13,842 nucleotides of DNA from a bacterium UBA3734 (GTDB taxonomy: Bacteria > Bacteroidota > Bacteroidia > Bacteroidales > Bacteroidaceae). Where the stretch lies: the NCBI GenBank assembly GCA_002372575.1, contig DFHC01000066.1:9954-23795 (forward strand). The letters run 5' to 3'. Position 1 is the stretch's first letter. Each line of letters opens with the position of its first letter. The notes under the pieces are model-generated. The model was not told the DNA's origin, searched no databases, and was given only the letters and a program-made list of their open reading frames with translations. The position numbers and the translations under genes are program-made. Shown piece by piece: positions 7,012 through 13,600 of the stretch.

Positions 7012-7623
7012 TTATCTTCCCGTAATCTTATACTGGTTTGCTTGCAGCTGACGGACGGGGATGTTTTTGATGGTGGGGGTTTTTACCCAATTTGTGACAT
7101 TGGGTACCTTCTCGGGTTCAACATCTTCTCCGATGTCGATGTGGGTGCAGTTTTTCGGCAGTGGCGGATAGATGGAAACTGAGTAGATGTACTTGCCCTC
7201 GTTTCCTTTAATCTTGTAAGAAACACCGACTGGTGCACCCTTATGTTCTTTGATGTAGTATTTCTTTCCTGTTTTGCTGTCTCGGATAAACTCTGTTGCG
7301 GTCGTAGTGGAAACCCTGTTTAACCAATGTTCACGGATGGTGAACATATAGGTTGCCTTCTTGGTACACCAGAGAGCCGTGCGCTCAACTAAATCGTCAC
7401 TCTTTGGGGCGACGGCGGCGACGCACGGTGTGGAAAAGACTGGCCACGTTCCGTGGTCCATCGGGTCGTAGTTCTCGTGCATCGAGAGCAGTTGGGGTTC
7501 CATTTCGATGCCTTCGAGGTCGGATTCCTTGTCGTAGCGCAGGCGCTTGTCGCTTTGTGCCATTAAGACTGCGCAGGTTGAAAGTGCGATGAGCAGTGTG
7601 GCAAGTCGTTTCGTTGTTTTCAT
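7012..7623 (-). CDS. Secreted protein of unknown function, tandem copy 1
   Basis: This 203-residue protein has the signal peptide RLATLLIALSTCAVLMAQ and is the upstream member of a tandem pair with the 202-residue gene. It keeps the same landmarks: MEPQLLSMHENYDPMD, ERTALWCTKKATYMFTI, EFIRDSKTGKKYYIKEH, SIYPPLPKNCTHIDI and QLQANQYKITGR. Differences concentrate at about 57-78 and in the loop after MFTI, as if two surface loops were under different selection. The spacers before both copies share a 15-bp block (6998-7012 and 7635-7649), so the duplicated unit includes the intergenic region. It is gene four of module A, 19 bases after the 312-residue gene. Confidence 0.86.
   Translation of the reverse strand: MKTTKRLATLLIALSTCAVLMAQSDKRLRYDKESDLEGIEMEPQLLSMHENYDPMDHGTWPVFSTPCVAAVAPKSDDLVERTALWCTKKATYMFTIREHWLNRVSTTTATEFIRDSKTGKKYYIKEHKGAPVGVSYKIKGNEGKYIYSVSIYPPLPKNCTHIDIGEDVEPEKVPNVTNWVKTPTIKNIPVRQLQANQYKITGR
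7456..7539. repeat. 84-bp direct repeat, copy in the 203-residue gene
   Basis: Partner of the repeat at 6821-6904, in the same place within the paralogous gene, on the same strand and in the same frame. Confidence 0.85.
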
Positions 7624-7642
7624 ATTTTCTTCAATTTATGGG

Positions 7643-8581
7643 TTATTTTTTCTTGTTTTTGAGGGCTTCACCAAACAAATCGCGAACTGTTTTTAGGTCA
7701 TCGATGTCCACTACCATAAATTTCCTAATGTCTTCTTCAGATAAATGAGGCCTGGTCGTCATCAAAGCTGTGTTTTTGATAAGCCTTTTAAATTCACCCT
7801 TATCCATCAAGCCGCTCTCTAACTGATTCCTCAACTCTATCACCTCATTAAAAAAATCCAAAAAGGGTTTTATTTCAGCGATGCCCTTTTCCGTTAAATC
7901 ATTTTTAATAGAAATGATGTCTTTTTCCGTTAATTCGGGTATTGTTGATGCCAAATCTTCGTCTTCGATAGAATCGATATATTTTATCTCATTCGTTTTA
8001 ACTTGAGGCTTCGTCTGCGGCATTCGGGCGTAGGTAATCACGACTTTTCCCTTGTAGGTTTTTTCCGTGATGGGCGTTTTGACCAGTTTCCCGTTCTGCT
8101 CTTTCAGTTTGAAGGGGACGTTTTGTTCAATCCACTCCAAGGCATAGGCGAAACGGTGGGTTTTGGTGGTTTCGAGCGTGTCGAGGAAATTCACGAGGGT
8201 GTAGTTGCTGTGTTCGCTTCGCCCCAGTTCGACGAGTCGCGTCGGGTCATCGCCGACGAGGATGTCGTGCCAGTCCATACGGCCGGCTGTGTGGGTTTTC
8301 ACGTAATAGCACTGTTCCGACGACGAATTTTCCGTCATTATTCGCGACAACTGCTCGATGTGGCTCAGCAAACTGGCGTCGCACGTGAAATCCCAGATTT
8401 CGCACGTCGATTTCATCGGGTTGCCCGGCTTGCTCAAGTCGCGTTCGCGGATGACGCTTTCAGAGGTGGCGATGCCGGGTGTGGCGAGAAACTGCCTGAA
8501 GGCTTGTTCAACCGCTCTGTTTTGTGCTGCTGCTGCAAGGCTCACGGCCCACAGGAGCAGGGTTAGTCTGATTGTTTTCAT
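7643..8581 (-). CDS. Secreted two-part protein of unknown function, first exported product of module A
   Basis: This 312-residue protein begins with a signal peptide (IRLTLLLWAVSLAAAAQ). Residues about 20-190 match the whole 180-residue protein at 5720-6262, including SNYTLVNFLDTLETTKTHRF, AYALEW and VITYARMPQ. An extra region at about 195-312 is acidic and helical, with an internal repeat (LTEKDIISIKND then LTEKGIAEIKPF) and a lysine-rich end (LKNKKK). The DNA for this extra region (about 7643-8000) is visibly richer in A/T than the rest of the gene, which suggests a later fusion or a different origin. It starts 21 bases after the anti-sigma gene and lies in one operon with it. I cannot name the family; location just after a sigma/anti-sigma pair suggests a signalling or envelope role. 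Confidence 0.85.
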   Translation of the reverse strand: MKTIRLTLLLWAVSLAAAAQNRAVEQAFRQFLATPGIATSESVIRERDLSKPGNPMKSTCEIWDFTCDASLLSHIEQLSRIMTENSSSEQCYYVKTHTAGRMDWHDILVGDDPTRLVELGRSEHSNYTLVNFLDTLETTKTHRFAYALEWIEQNVPFKLKEQNGKLVKTPITEKTYKGKVVITYARMPQTKPQVKTNEIKYIDSIEDEDLASTIPELTEKDIISIKNDLTEKGIAEIKPFLDFFNEVIELRNQLESGLMDKGEFKRLIKNTALMTTRPHLSEEDIRKFMVVDIDDLKTVRDLFGEALKNKKK

Positions 8582-8602
8582 AAGTTTTTATTTTAATGGG
8601 GT

Positions 8603-9298
8603 TTAACTTTGTTGCGTTCTCACTTTTCCGGCTGTCGCTTCTCTTTCTTCCTCTTGCGGTGTCAAGAGGGTCAGAACCAGTTGCAGACAGCGTTGTTTCA
8701 TTTCCTGCTCGTAGGCCGCCTGCCGCTTGTGGGTGGCCTTTTCCAACTCCAATTCGGCATAGTGAAGTCGCGTTTTCAGGTCGATTTCGGCCCTTTTCAC
8801 CTTTTCGTCGCTTTTTTTCTTCTCGGCGATGGGTTGCGGCTGGACTTGCGGCTGTTCGGTCGGCGTGGCTTGTGCCAGCAGCTGTTTCTCTTGCTTGACC
8901 GTCGTTTTTTCTTGCGTCACCATCGTTTTTTCTTTTGCGACCGTAGTTTTTGCTTCCGCCACCATTGTTTTTTCTTCTTTCGTCACCGTTGTTGTTGGCG
9001 TTTCTTCGGTTTCCTTCGTCGTGGTTGGCTGTTCCGTTTGCTGTGCCACGATGTTTTCTTGTTTCGGCTCTACCTTATTATAATGTAGCGTCAGCAACAA
9101 CAGGACGCTGGCAGCGGCGGCTGCGATTCCCGAATAGAGCCACACGCGGCGGTGCTTTGGCTTCGCCGTCTGCTCCTCGATGCGCTGCATCAGGCGGTCG
9201 GCGAAGTCGGCGGATGGCGTCATTCTTTCGGCGGCCTCGTTTCTGTGCTGTAGGGCGAGTCGCAGGCCCTGGTCTTTGGATGTTTTATTTTTCTTCAT
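8603..9298 (-). CDS. Single-pass membrane anti-sigma-factor-like protein, module A
   Basis: I take the ATG at 9298 (MKKNKTSKDQ, 231 residues); a TTG nine bases upstream is in frame but unneeded. The short cytoplasmic part contains TPSADFADRLMQRIEEQ at 27-43, the motif shared with the module B protein. It has no HxxxCxxC zinc motif, so it is not a ZAS-type anti-sigma domain. A membrane helix spans about 54-71 (AAAAASVLLLLTLHY). The periplasmic part is a Thr/Glu/Lys-rich stalk with five seven-residue repeats (110-144), then a basic, coiled-coil-like helix at about 155-205. The gene overlaps the stop of the sigma gene by 14 bases, so the two are translationally coupled. The anti-sigma role is inferred from gene order and topology. 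Confidence 0.75.
   Translation of the reverse strand: MKKNKTSKDQGLRLALQHRNEAAERMTPSADFADRLMQRIEEQTAKPKHRRVWLYSGIAAAAASVLLLLTLHYNKVEPKQENIVAQQTEQPTTTKETEETPTTTVTKEEKTMVAEAKTTVAKEKTMVTQEKTTVKQEKQLLAQATPTEQPQVQPQPIAEKKKSDEKVKRAEIDLKTRLHYAELELEKATHKRQAAYEQEMKQRCLQLVLTLLTPQEEEREATAGKVRTQQS
8867..8971 (-). repeat. Five 21-bp in-frame repeats encoding a heptad stalk
   Basis: Codons 110-144 of the module A anti-sigma gene read as KTMVAEA, KTTVAKE, KTMVTQE, KTTVKQE and KQLLAQA: five 21-bp units in frame. A degenerate unit (TTTVTKE) precedes them. The period equals one coiled-coil heptad, and such tracts change copy number easily by slippage. Confidence 0.75.
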
Positions 9299-9878
9299 TG
9301 TTTTCAAGATTTTTGATGGTGATGGCCATTTTTTTCCGAATCCATTGCAACCGCGAGTGAAGATAGCCTTCGCTACGCTCGGTGATGCAGGCGATTTCCC
9401 GAATCGGACGGTTGTCGAAGTAGTAGAGGTTGAGCAGCATCTGGTCGTCGGGCTTCAGCGTGTCGATGGCCTTTTCCATTAGTGCCACGCGGTTGGTGTC
9501 GTTGAGCAGGGCATCGGTTTCGTCGTCGGCGACGGTTTCGAGCCAGTTCGGTTCCATTTCCACGATGGCCACCGCCTTGTGATGCTGTCGGTAGTGTTTC
9601 AGTGCCGTGTGGTGGGCTATGCGCATCAGCCACGTGTAGAAACTGGCTTTTCGCGCGTCGAATCGGGCGAGGCTCTGGTAGGCCTCCAACATCGTGTCTT
9701 GCGTCACTTCCTCGGCTTCTTCGGGCGAAGGAATCAGGCGGCCCACCATTCGCATCACCTGCGTGGCATATCGCCCTGCAAGTTGGCGGAACAGCCCTGT
9801 CTGTCCGTCGAGTATGCGGCGTATGAGCAGAGTTTCGTCGTGCGTGGTCGGGGGAGTCTTGCCTGTTTCTGTTTCCAT
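9285..9878 (-). CDS. ECF-family RNA polymerase sigma factor, module A
   Basis: This 197-residue protein has sigma region 2 at about 22-96 (RLIPSPEEAEEVTQDTMLEA, then FYTWLMRIAHHTALKHYR) and region 4 at about 137-190 (LKPDDQMLLNLYYFDNRPIR, then a helix-turn-helix ending SEGYLHSRLQWIRKKM). An acidic linker without other domains joins them, as is standard for ECF factors. It redirects RNA polymerase to a specific promoter set when its anti-sigma factor lets go. The anti-sigma-like gene overlaps its 3' end by 14 bases. The region upstream (9879-9946) lacks the ECF-like promoter seen before the module B sigma gene, so the two modules are probably switched on differently. Confidence 0.93.
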   Translation of the reverse strand: METETGKTPPTTHDETLLIRRILDGQTGLFRQLAGRYATQVMRMVGRLIPSPEEAEEVTQDTMLEAYQSLARFDARKASFYTWLMRIAHHTALKHYRQHHKAVAIVEMEPNWLETVADDETDALLNDTNRVALMEKAIDTLKPDDQMLLNLYYFDNRPIREIACITERSEGYLHSRLQWIRKKMAITIKNLENNEEK

Positions 9879-9910
9879 TCGCTTGGGGTCCTCTACTAAT
9901 ATATTACCAC

Positions 9911-9922
9911 TTTTCGCGAAAA
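9911..9922. promoter_or_regulatory. 12-bp perfect palindrome upstream of the module A sigma gene
   Basis: TTTTCGCGAAAA lies in the 68-bp gap between modules B and A, about 33 bases before the ATG at 9878. On the minus strand TATAGATTTTC precedes it, a weak partial match to TAnnTTTG with no clear -33 box. It could be an operator or the core of an atypical promoter, or chance in AT-rich DNA. A 5-bp hairpin (AATCG/CGATT) also lies between it and the end of module B. Confidence 0.3.
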
Positions 9923-9946
9923 TCTATAATCGTGAGGCGATTTTTT

Positions 9947-11068
9947 TTACTCGAAATCTTTTTCTGGTGAAATAATTTTTGCGGACTCCTGTATCTCCAT
10001 TCCCTTGAAATAAGTGATTTTCCCATTATCAAAAGATTTGATATTTGGCCAGTTCGAGGGAATCCATTCCACGCCATCAGTCTGTGTAATGGCAAAATGG
10101 AAGCCGAATCGGTCGTTGCGAACGCTAATGCTATAGTATTCGGCTTCAGAAAGGGGGAAACAACTCAGAATGGGTTCCCATAAGAGAGGCAACCAATAAG
10201 GATCTTTAAAATTGATGTTATATTTGTATCTGTACAAATAATCGTGATTTCCATCGGTGAATTTTAGTGCAATACTGTCGATTTGATGGAGAATTTGCCA
10301 AGCCTTCTGTTCCTGTTCTATCGGTATGGTGAATATTGTGGCATTTGTGATGCCCTCAAGACTATGATCGCTAAGTTTATATCGGAATTCAAATCCTAAC
10401 CCATTGTTTTTCCAGATGGAGTCGGAATATTCATTGTTGTGTCTCCAAATGGCTTTGCGAGGTTTGATTTTGTTCTGCTTGAAAAGGCGGATAACATCGG
10501 AAGTCAGTGTTTCCAAACTCTTTTTTTCTGCTTCCTCACTCGGTTCGGGCAGGCCGACAACATAGGAGAGGTAGCCAAAATATGAACTATCACCCTGATT
10601 AGGACGATATGTAAAGTACAGAAACTCGTCAGAATCAAAAAACGGATGGTTTTCGCTTTGATGCTTTCTTGCTTGACGAGTTGTGTCACGACAAAGGTTC
10701 ATAGAATAGACGATGGTGTCACGCCCGCCTTTGTGGTATTCGTAATGGTAACTCTCAGCGGCATCCTCTTGCAGTTCGTCGAGGGTATGACGGACGATGG
10801 ACAACTGCTGTTGCAACTTGTTCCATTCTTCACGGAGCATACTGTCTTTGGAGTGGGCTGGGGGACCATAATACATATTTTTGCTGTAGTACCAATCTAC
10901 AGAACATTGCAAACGCGTGGGCTGATGTTTGCCACCCGACTTGATGATATTTGTTCGCTCGCCCAATTCCGTAAGTTTATCGAAAAGTTGCTGAATCTTC
11001 GGATTCACTTGTGCTTGTGATGCCGCGCACAGGGGCGTGAGCATCAGTAAGAGAATAATTCGTTTCAT
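9947..11068 (-). CDS. Secreted protein of unknown function, module B
   Basis: This 373-residue protein has a signal peptide (IILLLMLTPLCAASQAQ, cleavage after about residue 20) and no transmembrane segment after it. Its C-terminus (SPEKDFE) and the last 22 bases of its gene match those of the module C lipoprotein at 12548-13594. Other shared patterns are an early LFDKLTELGE-like helix and ESYHYEYHKGGRDTIVYSMN versus KSYRYISGDSLNYSLTMN. A weaker resemblance exists to the 312/180-residue proteins of module A (RLQCSVDWY compared with KSTCEIWDF). It is rich in Tyr, Trp and charged residues. It starts 19 bases after the anti-sigma gene of its module. I know no function; it looks like a member of a secreted family expanded behind ECF systems. 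Confidence 0.84.
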   Translation of the reverse strand: MKRIILLLMLTPLCAASQAQVNPKIQQLFDKLTELGERTNIIKSGGKHQPTRLQCSVDWYYSKNMYYGPPAHSKDSMLREEWNKLQQQLSIVRHTLDELQEDAAESYHYEYHKGGRDTIVYSMNLCRDTTRQARKHQSENHPFFDSDEFLYFTYRPNQGDSSYFGYLSYVVGLPEPSEEAEKKSLETLTSDVIRLFKQNKIKPRKAIWRHNNEYSDSIWKNNGLGFEFRYKLSDHSLEGITNATIFTIPIEQEQKAWQILHQIDSIALKFTDGNHDYLYRYKYNINFKDPYWLPLLWEPILSCFPLSEAEYYSISVRNDRFGFHFAITQTDGVEWIPSNWPNIKSFDNGKITYFKGMEIQESAKIISPEKDFE

Positions 11069-11087
11069 TGTTATGTGGGGTTTAGAA

Positions 11088-11876
11088 TTACATCGGATTT
11101 TGTAAATGTTGCTGTACTTCTGCTGTCAGTCGTTGTCCGCGCATACGTAGTTCGTTCACGGAGAGCATTTCCATTGCAGGCATTTGATTCGAAGCATCAA
11201 CGATATATATCACTTGTTCTGGGGAAAGATGAATCGTTCTCGTTATTGTCACTTGAGGACTTGCTTCTGCCGTTAAGTGCAATTCGTCATTTTCTAAATG
11301 TGTAACGAGTTCTTCAGTCGTGTCTGTTGGCTTCGGTTGTGTGACCTTTGCCTTTCTCACGCGATCCTTTTGGGGCGATTTGGACGGTGTTTTTTGTATC
11401 GTCATTGTCGTCTTAGGTTTTTCTGCCTGTGCCACTAAAGGAACTTCTGCCACTTTCGTGGGCATCGGCTCATTTTTTATATGGGAAGAACTATCTGTTG
11501 CAACCGTCTGCGTTTTCGCCAATGGCATCTCTTTTAACTCAACACTGCGATTATTATAATAATGAAGAGTCAGCAACAAAAGGACGCTGGCGGCTGCGGT
11601 GAGGGCAAGCCTCACCCCCCGCCCTCTCCAAATGGAGAGGGAGCTGAAGCGCGACGAGTTTTCCTTTTCTATCGACTTTTCGAGCCTCAGCATCAGGCGG
11701 TCGTTCAGGTCGGATGGCATCTGCGGCAGTTCAGCCTCATCCTGTCGGATGGCATCGCGCAGGCTCTTGTCCTGTTGGCGCAGGATGTTGGCCTTGCCCT
11801 CGTCCGTCACGAGTCGGCCATCTAAACAAGTTTGATGGCGCTCGCCGTTTCGTCCGTTGATTTGTTCCTTCTTCAT
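11088..11876 (-). CDS. Single-pass membrane anti-sigma-factor-like protein, module B
   Basis: This 262-residue protein has a cytoplasmic part at 1-88 containing MPSDLNDRLMLRLEKS at 53-68, the motif shared with the module A copy. The membrane helix is at about 89-106 (LALTAAASVLLLLTLHY) and a periplasmic Lys/Thr/Pro-rich stalk follows. The C-terminal region contains a predicted strand (SPQVTITRTIHLSPEQVIYI) and a helix ending RGQRLTAEVQQHLQ, echoed in module C (KGNRLIARIQQQ). Residues 79-93 are encoded by a palindromic repeat (11598-11641), so part of the membrane-proximal segment derives from a repeat. There is no zinc anti-sigma motif. Its ATG overlaps the sigma stop as ATGA, a classic translational coupling of sigma and anti-sigma. 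The role is inferred from that context. Confidence 0.78.
   Translation of the reverse strand: MKKEQINGRNGERHQTCLDGRLVTDEGKANILRQQDKSLRDAIRQDEAELPQMPSDLNDRLMLRLEKSIEKENSSRFSSLSIWRGRGVRLALTAAASVLLLLTLHYYNNRSVELKEMPLAKTQTVATDSSSHIKNEPMPTKVAEVPLVAQAEKPKTTMTIQKTPSKSPQKDRVRKAKVTQPKPTDTTEELVTHLENDELHLTAEASPQVTITRTIHLSPEQVIYIVDASNQMPAMEMLSVNELRMRGQRLTAEVQQHLQNPM
11583..11641. repeat. Double-palindrome repeat inside the module B anti-sigma gene
   Basis: Two hairpins lie side by side on the plus strand. The first (11598-11616) has arms GGTGAGG and CCTCACC around a 5-nt loop. The second (11622-11641) has arms CCCTCTCC and GGAGAGGG around AAAT. A run of C's joins them. The first hairpin and its flank (11583-11623) recur at 13802-13842 with two mismatches in 41 bases. 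The hairpins are read in frame as residues 79-93. The layout resembles a small palindromic repeat element inserted in coding sequence. Confidence 0.75.
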
Positions 11877-12427
11877 GATTGTAGCATTTTTATGATTTTA
11901 CAAAGTTTCTTTCTCGTTCGGCTCAGTCGCGAAGCAATGGTTGTGGGTATCGACTCCGTGACATAGGCTATTTCCTTCAGGCTCATTTCCTCGTAGTAGA
12001 ACATTGTGATGAGTGCCCGTTCCTCTGGCGGCAGGTATTTCAGGGCGGCCCTGATGAGTTGTACCGTTTCGAAGTTGGCAAGTCCCAGCATTTCGTCCAC
12101 CTCCGTATCCGACAGTTTATCGACCTCATAACCATTGTCCTCGAAATAGACGACGGGCATTTTCCGCTGCCTGAGGAAACTGATGGCCTCGTTGTAGGCG
12201 ATGCGCGAAATCCACGTCCTGAGTGCCGACTTTTCCGCATCGTATTGCCCGATGTTCCTGAATACCTTGACGAAAACATCCTGATAGACCTCCTCTGCAT
12301 TCTCCGTAACGGGGATGAGTCGCGCCACCTGCGCAAAGACATCACGGCCATATCGGTCGAGCAGCAGTCGCTGTGCTTTGGGCTTTTGTCGTCGCAATCC
12401 CTCTATCAGGTCTGTTTCGGTCATCAT
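11873..12427 (-). CDS. ECF-family RNA polymerase sigma factor, module B
   Basis: This 184-residue protein has sigma region 2 at about 22-88 (RLIPVTENAEEVYQDVFVKV, then LRTWISRIAYNEAISFLRQR) and region 4 at about 128-180 (LPPEERALITMFYYEEMSLK, EIAYVTESIPTTIASRLSRT, RKKL). These are the standard parts of an ECF factor. The start is MM at 12427 or 12424; both give the same protein apart from one Met. A candidate ECF-type promoter lies immediately upstream (12447-12477), which suggests positive autoregulation. The anti-sigma-like gene follows with a 4-base overlap. Sequence identity with the module A sigma is low outside the conserved regions, so the two are old paralogues or independent arrivals rather than a fresh duplication. 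Confidence 0.94.
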   Translation of the reverse strand: MMTETDLIEGLRRQKPKAQRLLLDRYGRDVFAQVARLIPVTENAEEVYQDVFVKVFRNIGQYDAEKSALRTWISRIAYNEAISFLRQRKMPVVYFEDNGYEVDKLSDTEVDEMLGLANFETVQLIRAALKYLPPEERALITMFYYEEMSLKEIAYVTESIPTTIASRLSRTRKKLCKIIKMLQS

Positions 12428-12446
12428 TTTATTCAGTCTTTATCTA

Positions 12447-12477
12447 TATATACGCCGAAAAGAGGAGAAACATTGCA
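12447..12477 (-). promoter_or_regulatory. Candidate ECF-type promoter of the module B sigma gene
   Basis: On the minus strand TGCAATG (12471-12477) is followed after 16 bases by CGTATATA (12447-12454). ECF promoters often have an AAC-like -35 and a CGT-containing -10 at this spacing. Transcription would start near 12443, only about 16 bases before the ATG. The match to a specific factor is inferred, and self-regulation is the simplest model. Confidence 0.45.
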
Positions 12478-12479
12478 GT

Positions 12480-12502
12480 CAGTAAAAAAAATTTTTTCAC
12501 TG
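12480..12502. terminator. AT-rich inverted repeat between modules C and B
   Basis: On the minus strand CAGTGAAAAAA pairs with TTTTTTTTACTG, a stem whose 3' arm supplies its own U-run. It lies 45-70 bases after the stop of the lipoprotein gene and just upstream of the module B promoter. It could end transcription of module C, but the stem is weak. Confidence 0.35.
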
Positions 12503-12547
12503 TTCTCAAAATTCAGTTATAAAAAGTTTTAAATTTACTGTCTATGT

Positions 12548-13594
12548 TTACTCGAAATCTTTTTCTGGGGTCATTTCGAAGTTATGGGTTTGCTTGAATC
12601 TGTACCACATTATGGGAATTGTGAAACGGGGAACATCGGATGTGTAGAGTTCGAGAATGTGAACACCCTCTGGCGACTGTTCCATCTTAATATTGTAGAT
12701 GTTCCGATGCGTTTCAGGGTTAAAAATTTTATAGCCTAAAAGATTAAGAAACCACTCTCCATTCTTCATACTTGATTCTGTGTGTGCAGAAGTTCTTAAA
12801 AACGAACCGATGACAGGCTTCTCTTTGACAAGTTGAATGATGCGATTGATGAAATCTACCGTCACTTTTATGCGATGTTCATCCTTTGCAGGAATGAAAT
12901 AATGGGTGCCAGTGACCGATGCCGCTGCAAGCGAATCTGAACCAAGTCCTCTGTTTGCTTCGTAGAAATCACTATACCAATTGGCTGGAATAGCCACTCC
13001 TTCGTCCCACTCATATTTGACCTCGTATGGCTTTACATCCTTCTGCTCAGAAAGGAAATCTTGTAGCATCTTTTGAACGGGCTTGATGTCGCGGGAAATT
13101 TCGGCAGGCTTGACGGGCTTCAACTTTGAATAGTAGAAGTTTATCCATTTGCGTTCCTTTACCTCTGCATCCTTGTGGCGTATCAGGGTTATAAATTCCC
13201 CTGGACTGTCATTCATGGTAAGGCTGTAATTGAGTGAGTCGCCTGAAATGTAGCGATAACTCTTTTCAGCCGTACTGCACATCTTTTCTACAAAATCCGT
13301 TGCGTGTTCCAACAGGAATTGATGCTCGGTTTTTCGTTTGTGCCACTCCTTGTCATCCTTTGTAGTGTCTTCAATGGCTGGGGTATTTAATATGTGGTCG
13401 ATGCAGTATTCTTCTTTCAGAACGGAATCTTGGCAAAGGACATAGTACTGTACTTGGATACCATGTTGAGACAGCGTGTCGTAAAGTTCGCTGATAGTCT
13501 CAATCTGATGTTGCTCTTTCTGACTTGCAGGTAGCGTGCATCCGACAATGCTCATGGCTGTAAATGCCATAAAAATCATGTTTTTTGTTTTCAT
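12548..13594 (-). CDS. Lipoprotein of unknown function, module C
   Basis: This 348-residue protein begins MKTKNMIFMAFTAMSIVGC; IVGC at 16-19 is a good lipobox, so Cys19 should be lipidated and the protein anchored to a membrane. The mature part is mixed alpha/beta with many charged and aromatic residues and no motif I can name. Its end (TPEKDFE) and the last 22 bases of the gene are shared with the 373-residue module B protein, and a mid-region match (SYRYISGDSLNYSLTMN) supports common descent. The paralogue in module B lacks the lipobox, so anchored and soluble versions exist side by side. It starts only 6 bases after the stop of the anti-sigma-like gene, clearly in the same operon. Confidence 0.84.
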   Translation of the reverse strand: MKTKNMIFMAFTAMSIVGCTLPASQKEQHQIETISELYDTLSQHGIQVQYYVLCQDSVLKEEYCIDHILNTPAIEDTTKDDKEWHKRKTEHQFLLEHATDFVEKMCSTAEKSYRYISGDSLNYSLTMNDSPGEFITLIRHKDAEVKERKWINFYYSKLKPVKPAEISRDIKPVQKMLQDFLSEQKDVKPYEVKYEWDEGVAIPANWYSDFYEANRGLGSDSLAAASVTGTHYFIPAKDEHRIKVTVDFINRIIQLVKEKPVIGSFLRTSAHTESSMKNGEWFLNLLGYKIFNPETHRNIYNIKMEQSPEGVHILELYTSDVPRFTIPIMWYRFKQTHNFEMTPEKDFE

Positions 13595-13600
13595 ATCTTT

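Noticed and set aside
8609-9088. Plus-strand frame rich in Phe, Arg and Cys opposite the anti-sigma gene
   Set aside because: Its composition is the mirror image of the Lys/Glu/Thr repeat codons on the minus strand, and it has no domain or start signal.
8603-9298. Zinc-binding anti-sigma domain or FecR-type regulator
   Set aside because: No HxxxCxxC motif, no FecR domain, and no TonB receptor or susC/susD neighbours.
9299-9307. TTG start for the module A anti-sigma gene
   Set aside because: An ATG three codons downstream is adequate and keeps the usual overlap with the sigma gene.
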